Shown piece after piece: positions 1 to 7,487 of a DNA stretch of 17,949 nt. Both the position numbers and the translations under genes were made by a program. Each line of letters begins with the position of its first letter. The first letter of the stretch is position 1. This stretch comes from Thoreauomyces humboldtii (taxonomy: Eukaryota > Chytridiomycota > Chytridiomycetes > Spizellomycetales > Powellomycetaceae). Under the pieces are notes generated by a model, which was not told the origin of the DNA, ran no database searches, and saw only the letters and a list, made by a program, of their open reading frames with translations. Location: positions 1 through 17,949 of the forward strand of contig JADGJA010000457.1 in the NCBI GenBank assembly GCA_027596035.1, in the 5' to 3' direction.

Positions 1-96
1 TGCACGAGGGGTGGTGGGGGTCCGCGCGGCGGCCTTCCGTAACGAGGGACGGGAGCGGGCGAACGAAGGTAATTGACGGGCAGTCTGTCTGAGCAT
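1..96 (-). CDS. N-terminus of a mitochondrial precursor protein, cut by the window edge
   Basis: Read on the minus strand from an ATG at 96-94, 32 codons run open to the edge. The peptide begins MLRQTARQLPSFARSR and continues with further Arg, Lys, Ala and Thr-Pro residues. It has many arginines and serines and no acidic residue, which is the usual look of a cleavable mitochondrial presequence. The frame stays open upstream to a second ATG at 216-214, forty codons earlier, but that added segment contains Asp and Glu and does not look like a presequence, so the downstream ATG is preferred. The mature protein lies outside the window and its function cannot be judged. The next gene (start at 509) is divergent, so the two would share the 412-base region between them. 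Confidence 0.6.
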   Translation of the reverse strand, partial: MLRQTARQLPSFARSRPSLRKAAARTPTTPRA

Positions 97-508
97 GACG
101 AGCAGGAAGAGACGGCGAGGTTGGTGGAGGCGAGTGGAAGGAGCGCACAGAGTGTTGGCCTTTGTTGGGAATGTGAGGTTCTCGAGTTGCTGCTGATGGG
201 TGTGAGGATCAAGCATGGCAGGGGGCAAGTCGTTTTCCATGCTCAATCAACATGCACAGCCCCCACACTGGGCTCGAACTCCGACCACAGCTGAAGGCCT
301 CCAGGTCTACCCTGTCCGACCATCGTTCCCTTTCTTCTATTTTCCGCTGATCATGGGCGTTCCCATTTGAGCCTCTGGTTCAGAAGTTTGCTTTATTTTT
401 AGTGTCAAGCGGCCATGCTCTCGGAAGTTTTCTCTTTAAAACTTAGCGGCGTGGCAAGTCCCTTTCCCTGTCTCCCCATCGTCATGGAGGTGCCCCGCAG
501 CAGCCAGA
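97..508. other. Divergent intergenic region between the presequence gene and the 7TM gene
   Basis: This stretch should hold both promoters. It contains the 40-codon in-frame upstream extension of the left gene (216-97), a pyrimidine-rich part around 315-350, and a TTTAAA near 435. An ATG at 484 starts a 17-codon reading frame ending at 534 that overlaps the 7TM start at 509 out of frame; it would be an upstream ORF if included in the mRNA. A tRNA-like patch near 270-290 does not fold as a tRNA. I see no other feature. Confidence 0.5.
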
Positions 509-1871
509 ATGAACATTACACAATGTGCCGATGACCTTTCCGTACAGCAGCTGGTCATCAACAGCCCTTCTCCCGTCGTGCAGCAATTGATACAAAATAG
601 TACGACGGTGGCCTACATTGTTGCCTACGTCGAAGCCGAAGCGAGACGTCAATGCAATGCCGGGCTCGAAGAGCTTTACAACATCGAAGGTCGGGATGTG
701 TCGGTTTCTAGAATCACGCTCATTTACTGATCCGTTGAATCTTGTAGCCCAAGTGGGAGGAGCGTCGATCATCATCGGCTGCGCGTGGCCGATAGTAGCT
801 CTGGGCGTGGCCATCGCGGCATGGCGGATAGCCACAAAGCCATCCATTCGCGCTGCTCTACTTGTGGTCATCATGGCTCTGACGAGTAAGCCTTGCAAAG
901 AACCGGCGATCAATGGTCTTTCTCTCATTCGCCAGGGTCCACGCAATTTCAGTTGCGGATGTAACTGTCGTATCCTGGAGCAGATCCAGTGATCTCCGAT
1001 ACATCTACATTGATCATCGTAGGAAGGATTCTCACCTGGCCCTACCTTTCGCGTCGGCACTGACTGTCTTTCTTCTCCACAGCCTGGCTTTACGGAAAGC
1101 TGCTGATCGCGTTCTCAGTAGCCCGGAGCGCACTCGTCCTCATAGCGAGTTGCCTGCGGTATTCGGTGGTCTTGATGGACAAGAATCACCAGCGAATGAT
1201 CGTGGCGGCAGGAATCGTGATAGGACTCTGTTCAATGACAGGGGAGTACGTCACGGCGTACACAAGCCTTCAACAGAGCGGCGCACAGTCTGTCTCGAAT
1301 ACCTTCTGGGCCATAACATGCATCAACCCAATCGTGTATTCGATACTTGGACTTGCGACGTTCACCTTACAGGTGCGGGCGATTGTGCCTCTGATGGTTT
1401 TTGGCCTTTGTGCCGCCACTCATGTCCTCGACAGTTGCGCAAAGCTCGAATCCGGACCGGGGTCGTCAATCGTCAGATGCGCAACCTGGAGATCGTGAAC
1501 ACCATATTGGGACTTGTTACGATATTGTTCTGCATAGTCGTCCTCGGAGACATCCTCAGCAGCTCGAGCTCTCTCGCGAGCTACTACCCAACCCCCATCC
1601 AGATTGCTGCCAGTACGTACCTCCGTAGCGGGCGTAACAAATGTCGATCAACCGTCTGACCGACTCTCCAACTCTAGGTGCCTATTGGGCAGTGGGGGAA
1701 AACGCTTTCGAAGTGCTTGCACTGTTCAAGACGTCGGCGGAAAGTACGGTGACGTCGAGACAAACCCCCAATGGAGAGGGACCTTCCAACTCGAAAGACT
1801 CGGGTGCAAGAGGAGGTGGCGGGTCCAAGGCGAAGAAGTCTGAGGAAATAGACCCGGGAGAATGCGCATAA
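509..1871 (+). CDS. Unrecognised seven-transmembrane protein (receptor-like topology)
   Basis: Six exons: 509-689, 748-885, 953-1018, 1083-1372, 1435-1612, 1678-1871, giving 348 residues. All five introns are GT-AG and 58-67 bases, and each join preserves the frame. I do not recognise the family. Hydrophobic segments lie near residues 63-88, 93-114, 131-158, 166-188, 201-224, 243-266 and 276-301. About 62 polar residues precede the first, with two N-glycosylation sequons (N2-I-T, N30-S-T). About 47 residues follow the last and are rich in Ser, Gly, Lys and Glu. There is no cleavable signal peptide. The loop between segments 5 and 6 is basic (LRKARIRTGVVNRQMRN), which suggests a cytosolic side and an outside N-terminus, as in a G-protein-coupled receptor. 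That function is only topology-based inference; a transporter or another polytopic membrane protein is possible. Exon 3, only 66 bases, is the least certain. Confidence 0.8.
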
Positions 1872-2285
1872 ATGAAACTGGCCTTAGAGAAGACAGGAGC
1901 AGTTCCCGGCCAAGAGGCCTCCAAAGTGTCCCTTGCCGTCTTGCCCTTGCCTCACAACGTTGGAAGGCTGCTGTCAAAAGTCGGGTGGTGTGAGTCACTT
2001 GGCAGTCAAGTGAGCGAGGAGTTCAAGCAGCTCAAGCACACGACCCATTAGGTCCCTCAACACCAGGGGGCAGCAAAGCGAGAGAGCAAACGACTGAATA
2101 CCGACCCAATTCCCCTTTTAGCTCTTTCAGCGAAGTCATTGCCTCATACACCAACAAGCGGTCAGGATCTTGGTAGCACGAGCCTCAGTACCATCTTCGC
2201 CTGACCAGGGAAAGCTATCGCCCACTCCACTAGGGTGCACAGCAACTCCATATCCTAGACTTGCCAGGACCGCGCCGTTGCCCAC
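1872..2285. other. Intergenic region before the E3 ligase gene
   Basis: This is the 3' end of the 7TM transcript followed by the leader of the next gene. Apart from an ATG immediately after the 7TM stop codon, I found no ATG on the plus strand before 2286, which supports 2286 as the start of the next gene. No RNA gene, repeat or clear promoter box is visible. Confidence 0.5.
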
Positions 2286-3106
2286 ATGTGGCCCTGCGCA
2301 TACTGCACCTTCCTCAACAACGTAAGTTGCAGCATACGTCAGCAGTAGTCTTTCTCCGTCCGACCTTTTCATACAGATTCCTAGGACGATAGCTTGGCCT
2401 GCGAGATCTGTGGTCGGGCTGGTGGGTGAAAGTGGATCTGGTCCGGGCTACTTCCTTTTCGCTCACCCGGAGAGCACAGATCTCAACTCCATTCCGATTG
2501 ACGTCATCTGGGAATGGTCGACGGACGGCGTATCGGTGAGCCATCTTCTTACACGGGTGCTATTTCCGATTGAAGAGCGAAGAATCAAACAATTGTACAT
2601 GCCTCCAGTACATACCTTACGACCGCTCCACCACGACCCATATCGAAGCCGCCTACAAATCCAACGCCTCCATCGTCCGACTTCATGGCGGATCCTTCTT
2701 CTCTCAGAGCCGTCACTCTTACAACATGCACTTTGACAGCATCAACAACCGCCACTTTCAGGAAAACTGCAGCTCCGGCGCCTGTCGCCCGGCACGACGT
2801 CGTTCTTTCCAGGCCATCCTGGAACCTGTCGACCGCGCCACCCTCGACGTCGACGAACGATGCGTCATGTGTCAGCAACCGTGCCTGAGCGTTGGGGACG
2901 ACGGTGAAGAAGAAGAAGTCGTGAAACTCAAGGTGTGCGTGGGTCACTGGTTCCACAGAGGTTGCATCCAGAGCTATGTCATGTTGAGGGGAAGCTGTCC
3001 GGTTTGCTTCAAGACGGTTTCCGAAAGTGAGGAATTTGAGGAAGATGATGAGTTTGACGAAGAGGCGTATGAGGAAGAAGGTGGAGAGGAGATGGATGAG
3101 GAGTGA
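2286..3106 (+). CDS. Putative E3 ubiquitin ligase: RanBP2 zinc finger, WWE domain, RING-H2
   Basis: Four exons: 2286-2321, 2385-2421, 2480-2535, 2609-3106, giving 208 residues. Residues 2-21 fit the RanBP2 zinc-finger pattern W-x-C-x2-C-x3-N-x6-C-x2-C exactly (W2, C4, C7, N11, C18, C21); the finger is split by intron 1. Residues about 31-108 look like a WWE domain: IWEW at 34-37, PYD at 46-48, IEAAY near 54-58, an HFD-type strand and a closing PARRR. Residues 128-176 form a RING-H2 finger (C128, C131, C153, H156, H159, C162, C173, C176). An acidic tail (about 179-208) follows. Known WWE domains bind iso-ADP-ribose in poly-ADP-ribose (RNF146) or occur in Deltex ligases; RanBP2 fingers bind ubiquitin, RNA or proteins; RING-H2 recruits an E2. 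Inference: a nuclear or cytosolic ligase acting on poly-ADP-ribosylated proteins. The splice sites of introns 1 and 2 were chosen because only they keep both the zinc finger and the WWE frame. Confidence 0.86.
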
Positions 3107-3326
3107 CAAGGTTTTGCCGCCTGACCGTGCATCTCTCATGTATTATTCGTAGCAAGAGCCCTTTCACAGTGAATTTAAATACTTTCCATGACCCAATGAA
3201 CACGCGTGCGATGTCTCAACCGTGTTCACGTCGCTTCATGCATTCGATTTAATCCGCACCTGGTATCTTGACAGGATGCGACTCAGGACCCTCTGCTGCT
3301 GATAAACTGCTATCCTAGACGCAACC

Positions 3327-4336
3327 TCAAACAACCCTTTTGTCGTCTGATTTCTCGGCTTCTTCCGCTTCCTCGAATGGTTTGGCAATGGGATTGGCAT
3401 CCACTTTGGCCCAGATACCGGCGGCATCGAAAAACGTGGTGTGTCTGCGGGGCGTGGATTAGTTACCAACATGTACAGCTATCTGTACAAGACGTCGCAC
3501 TTACGACCAAGGCTTCAAGCGTACTTCTTCCCTCATGGCGTGCCCAAAGCAGGCGGTCCATCCGTGGCGAGGATAAGCCTTTACAATATCCTTGTGGGTT
3601 TCGGGGTGGACCCAGGCAGCCTGCGCACCGATATTGTCGTCTGCTCGGTGAAAGGATAAGTTACGATCACTCTCCATGCTTCGAAGAGAAGCTTACAAAG
3701 AGTTCCAAGCTGGATCATCTGCCCGTGAACTGTGATTTTTCCGTTGACGAAATCCGTGTGGCGACAGATGACTTCGCAAACCGAATCAGCCAAGTCTTTC
3801 AATTCCTGTTTGGGCTCCCCATCGGCCGTCTTGAGCAAAAAGTCGCGAGCCAGAAACGCCCCATAGAATTCGAATGACAGCTTTGTTCTTGAAGCAGGCC
3901 AGGAATCGGACCGGTGAGTTGGGTAGCTCCATAGTTCTCGGGACCGAGCAGAATGATTGGCTTACGCGGACAAGCTCTGCGGGATGCACCCGAGATCATG
4001 GAAGATGCAACTCAGGTAAAATGCTTCTGCATCCCAATCCCAGTCTGGAAATTGACCCTTGACCATTGCGACGCCTGTTTTGACACAGCTGTCAATTCCC
4101 TGCGGCTTCGACGATTTTTCAAAGAGCATGGGGGTACCATAGAGATAAGCTCGAATCGAGTGATTCCATGTAGGCTCCGGCAGCAGGTCCCTCAGGTGAG
4201 CAGTGGCTGTCTTTACGATTGCGGTTGACGGGATGGTTGAGACAAGGTCGTGCAGCGAGACGCGGGGAGCTGACGAGTGGAGGGGCTTGAGCAAGGACGG
4301 ATTCCGGTTCACTGGCGTCAGGCCGTATGGGTACAT
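3327..4336 (-). CDS. Cyanamide hydratase-like HD-domain protein (Ddi2/Ddi3 type)
   Basis: Five exons on the minus strand: 4336-4138, 4074-3966, 3887-3697, 3640-3505, 3444-3327, giving 250 residues, close to the usual 225-250 of the family. Cyanamide hydratases convert cyanamide to urea and belong to the metal-dependent HD superfamily. Visible motifs are PEPTWNHSIR (H59), FHDLG (H92, D93), the SFEFYGAFLA helix (107-116), ICRHTDF (H146), GQMIQL (158-163), YDN (D168) and KAYPRHGW (187-194). These give the expected H...HD...H...D metal set. Intron 1 is required: unspliced, the frame stays open but inserts about 21 residues that break the YGVAMVKGQFPDW helix. The gene converges on the E3 ligase gene and diverges from the cupredoxin gene. 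A TATA-like box and a GACGTC palindrome lie about 70 bases upstream. Substrate is inferred from family only; some homologues may act on other small molecules. Confidence 0.92.
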
Positions 4337-4403
4337 AGCAGGTTAGGTATCCTTTCTTTAAAGGGGCAGTTGCAATGGGTTGTGGATTCTGCTGGTGCAG
4401 TTT

Positions 4404-4418
4404 GATATATAGACGTCT
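4404..4418 (-). promoter_or_regulatory. TATA-like box with adjoining AGACGTCT palindrome
   Basis: On the minus strand the sequence reads AGACGTCT running directly into TATATATC, some 70-80 bases before the hydratase start codon at 4336. GACGTC is the core of CRE/ATF-type bZIP sites. The spacing suits a TATA box with a short leader. Its use as a promoter is inference. Confidence 0.45.
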
Positions 4419-5089
4419 GGAGGCCACCCGTCGATGACTGACCGACCCACTAGCCCTAGCCTCTGGCTGCACAAAGGCAGGACTCATGGCCCCCCATGGC
4501 AGGAATTCGTAAGCAGACAGAAGGAGGCTGCCAGGAATACCTGAGCCTGCCCAAATATCGCTTCATGTTCCATGTACACAGTGCTAGAGAACACTGTCTA
4601 GTTCCAGGTTGCTCTCGCAACTCAGCCCGAGTGTAATGAGTCATGATCGCCAGTCCAAAGGGTTCTCAGAGGGTCCATGGGAGGGCTTTGTGCGATAGGT
4701 CGAACCCAAGCCGCTTTCCCTTGCCCGGAGAGTTTGCCGCTCAGAGCAGCCCTGTTCCAATCAATCCCGCTTCTCGCTCCATGGAACGAACGGAGACGGA
4801 ACGGTCCGTTTTCCCACTTGACCGTTAATTTTTTGGACAGCGAATCAATCGAAATGAAATGAATTGACCGCAAGCCCCGTTTGTTTCAGCACGCGGGCAG
4901 GATCTGCGCCCAGCGGTGAGCCACCCGCCGACGTTCCAAATGATCCCGCCTCCTAATTTACAGCAAGACGGCTAGCAAAGGAAAGAGGAAGGGAAATGAG
5001 CATTGCGCAGCCCATCGTCAACGAGAGGAAAGAGAGGGGTGGGGAAGAGCCAAACATCACGGTTCGATACATGAAAGGAGAGCTTGCGA

Positions 5090-5096
5090 TATATAT
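5090..5096 (+). promoter_or_regulatory. Candidate TATA box of the cupredoxin gene
   Basis: TATATAT lies 104 bases upstream of the ATG at 5201. It is followed by a C/T-rich leader ending CCAACC before the ATG, typical of well-expressed fungal genes. Use is inferred from position. Confidence 0.45.
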
Positions 5097-5200
5097 CCTC
5101 GGGTCGTAACATCTCTCCCCGCCTTTTTCCAAACTCGCTTCACCTCACATCGAACCCTCCTCTCCCTTCCCAGCTACCCCTCACAGACCAAGTCCCAACC

Positions 5201-6245
5201 ATGAAGTTCTCATCCCTCGCAATGGCCCTCGCTGCCGCATCCCCAGCTCTTGTTCTCGCTGCCACAACTCACGAGGTCGTCGTGGCGAACGCAGCAAAGC
5301 AGCAAATCTACACTCCTGCCAACCTGGTAAGTTTTGGCTTTGTGACTAAATTTCCCACGCTTGAAATAGACATGGCGCTGACCCTCTCCTCTTCTGTGTC
5401 CACCTCAGACCATTGCGACCGGTGATTCCGTTCACTTCACATGGGCGGGAGGACCCCACACCGTAACCCAGATGACATCGGGAGCCGAGCCCTGCACACC
5501 TCTCGTCGGCGGAGTCAACTCCGGCAAGCTCAACGTGACCAGCACGGCCAGCATGGTGTTCAACACCGCCGGTGTCCGATGGTTCGGTTGCACAGTCGGC
5601 ACGCACTGCGCGAACGGCATGCAGATGAAGATTGTCATCGAGGACGCCGCGACGGCATCCTCGGCTGCCGCCCCCGCTGTCACCTCGGCAGCAACCGTCG
5701 TCGTCGCTGACCCAGCCGCGACCGCGGCACCAAGCGCAACCTCGGCAGCTTCTACAGCGGCCACCACCGTCTCCCCCTCCACCGTCGGAACCGGCGCCGT
5801 CCACATCGTTCAGGTCGCTGTCGGTGGACAGCTCACGTTCACGCCCGCCAACACCACGATCGCAGTCGGTGACACGGTGCAGTGGAACTTTGTCGGCACC
5901 AAGTCTCCCCACAACGTCAAGCAGACCGCCTCGAAGGGCGACTGCACGCCCGTGGACGGCGGCTTCAAGAGCGCGAACACCAACCCCGGTGGATCCTTCA
6001 ACCAGACCTTCAACACTCCCGGCAAGATCTGGTACGTCTGCACGTACAACGGTCACTGTGCCCTTGGCATGCAGGGTCTCGTGACGGTCCTCTCCGCGTC
6101 GGACGCAGCTGCCGCGGCCGCAGCATCGGCGACATCGGCTCCCGCCAGCGCCGGTTACGCGCTCAAGCCCTTCTCGTTTGCCCTGCTCTCTGGCTCTGCC
6201 ATCGGCACCGCCGTTGCGGCTGCTGGTGCATGGATGCTCCTGTGA
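5201..6245 (+). CDS. Secreted GPI-anchored protein with two cupredoxin domains
   Basis: Two exons (5201-5326, 5409-6245) encode 320 residues. Residues 1-20 are a signal peptide ending ALVLA. Cupredoxin domain 1 spans about 24-120 with type-1 copper ligands H59, C103, H108 and M113 and a likely disulfide C71-C109. Domain 2 spans about 172-270 with H210, C253, H258 and M263 and likely disulfide C221-C259. In both, the ligand loop has the same C-x4-H-x4-M spacing. An Ala/Ser/Thr/Val-rich linker (about 121-170), probably O-glycosylated, joins them. The C-terminus has an Ala/Ser spacer and a hydrophobic tail (about 295-320), as for a GPI anchor. Fungal proteins of this kind are cell-surface blue-copper-like proteins, often called extracellular serine-rich proteins; their exact role is poorly defined. 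Both copper sites look intact. A 325-codon open frame on the other strand is a codon-bias shadow. Confidence 0.93.
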
Positions 6246-6904
6246 GCATGTGTCTGAACGTATCGCGAGCTGGCTTGTACATACTGCATAGAGATTTCCC
6301 TTCCATTCCCCAGTTATCTTCATCCTTCATCTTTTCTTCTTTCCACACATAGTCTGCTTTTCATGCCGTTGTAAATAAATTGTACTAGCGTTTGCTAGTC
6401 TTGCTTCTTCGAGAAAATCTCGCACTGAGTCAGAGGATGAAAAGTGCCAAGGAAATGATAAGACCAGGCCGGAAAGCATACAACAGCAGATCGAAGCTGC
6501 GCAACGAAAGCAGGCTGCTTTGACCTGCTGCGCGGCAGGCTCGAGCGTAGGCAAGACGGACCGCGGTGAAACGACTCACGGGGCCCAAGCGTTCTCGTTC
6601 TGGCCCCGTCAACGCTGTTTAAAGAGGCCCTGCTGAATCTGTAAAGCCCTTGTTGCTTCTGTACATCGACGGGATAGATTTCTGAAAGGTCGGGGAGCAC
6701 ATCCTGTCGGATCTCCGGAGTTGACCACACCGTTAATAATATCTTGGAAAATCTGTCCATCACGCCGCGCAAGTATACGTTTGAACGAGATCCCTACTTC
6801 CACCAACACTGTACATCCTGCCAAAACACATCTCTACAATGCGGAAGCGAACGTGAACGAAATCAGCGTTCATCTGACGATCAGGTACATCTGCCGCAAA
6901 GTCC

Positions 6905-7039
6905 ATGCCGTCAAGGAAGAATCGGAAGTGCCGCGTGTATACGCCCGGGCGGACTCTCAAGAAGATCGCTAAGGGCACGACCTCCGCAAACACTGCACGC
7001 AGCACCCGAAGATTGATGACCTTCACGAAAGAGCAGTAA
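6905..7039 (+). other. Short basic open frame followed by a consensus splice donor (possible exon)
   Basis: ATG at 6905 opens 44 codons ending TFTKEQ-stop. The peptide is strongly basic (for example RTLKKIAKGTTS) and has G or C at most third codon positions, as do the real exons here. The stop overlaps a strong donor, GTAAGTAG at 7036, so the frame could equally be an exon of a spliced gene. I could not find convincing flanking exons and do not recognise the peptide. An antisense frame covers the same bases. Confidence 0.2.
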
Positions 7040-7230
7040 GTAGAGTTCGAGCAAGGGCATTGCCCTTTTGTGCGTTACCTATTTTCGTATTTTGCCTGCT
7101 GCCTCGACTACTGCACTTCTTCCCCATCGTTTTTCTCTCTACCTCTCCTGTTTCCCCCGAGTTTGACTTGCTGTTTGTTGCCTCCTCCACTTTTTTACAT
7201 GTGTAATAACTCGAGTGGCATCTATTTACT

Positions 7231-7271
7231 TACCTGGCGATGCCTGGCAAATGCCTGGCAGATGCCTCCAG
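7231..7271. repeat. Short phased repeat with TGCCTGGCA core
   Basis: Two exact copies of TGCCTGGCA (7241-7249 and 7252-7260) sit 11 bases apart, flanked by weaker copies at about 7231 and 7263. Each unit is itself a near-palindrome (TGCC-N-GGCA), and the spacing is about one helical turn. It lies about 230-260 bases upstream of the GAA1 start. Confidence 0.6.
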
Positions 7272-7487
7272 AGATGGCCTGGCTGGCCTCTGCTGCCTGG
7301 GGCTACCTTCGACAGTGAAAGTTTCCCTCTGACTCCCTGACTCCTTCACCTTCGCGTATGTCCAGGCGTAGGTAGACCTTCGCCGACTCGTAAATAGTAC
7401 AGGCTGGACCATATCAAGGAGCTGTATAGTGAAACAAAGAGGCATCCCCGCTGAGACTTGGCCAGCAAAGGGTTCTATATTTCCGGC

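Larger units (their letters stand above)
4337..5200. other. 864-base divergent intergenic region
   Basis: This region separates the start codons of the hydratase (minus) and cupredoxin (plus) genes and should hold both promoters. Next to the hydratase lies the TATA/palindrome element described separately. Next to the cupredoxin gene lie a TATATAT at 5090-5096 and a C/T-rich leader. The middle (about 4450-5050) has open frames of 60-120 codons on both strands, but none shows a recognisable domain, and they overlap one another, so I annotate no gene there. Confidence 0.5.
6246..7487. other. 1.2 kb region without an identified gene
   Basis: The first part is the cupredoxin 3' region, with an AAATAAAT polyadenylation-like signal near 6373-6380. 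From 6395 to 7040 both strands carry open frames of 60-125 codons, none with a domain I know. A 44-codon basic frame at 6905-7039 is listed separately. A 15-base quasi-palindrome lies at 7053-7067, a long pyrimidine-rich tract at about 7105-7200, and a phased repeat at 7231-7271. The last 170 bases should include the GAA1 promoter. A small unrecognised gene or a decayed one cannot be ruled out. Confidence 0.45.

Noticed and set aside
1..8. Similarity of the first bases to a cDNA-library adaptor end (GCACGAG)
   Set aside because: The reading frame of the presequence runs through it and the sequence clearly contains introns elsewhere, so an adaptor is not needed.
265..300. tRNA-like T-loop on the minus strand (GGAGTTCGAGCCC)
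   Set aside because: The flanking bases do not form a five-pair T-stem, and no matching acceptor stem or anticodon arm was found on either side.
482..1060. 192-codon minus-strand frame over the 7TM gene
   Set aside because: It overlaps well-supported exons with matching splice sites and membrane spans on the plus strand and has no recognisable motif.
2585..3139. 184-codon minus-strand frame opposite the E3 ligase exon 4
   Set aside because: The plus strand encodes WWE and RING motifs here; the antisense frame is a shadow of the acidic codons.
4690..4715. Second T-loop-like sequence (GGGTTCGACCT on minus)
   Set aside because: Stem pairing fails after the first pair or two, and no cloverleaf can be drawn.
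5346..6323. 325-codon open frame antisense to the cupredoxin gene
   Set aside because: It mirrors the GC-rich third positions of the real gene, is full of low-complexity Gly/Arg/Val/Asp and has no domain.
6395..7026. Overlapping minus-strand frames considered as a histone-fold gene or retroelement remnant
   Set aside because: Brief resemblance to histone H4 or copia segments did not hold in any single frame, and no long terminal repeats or target duplications were seen.
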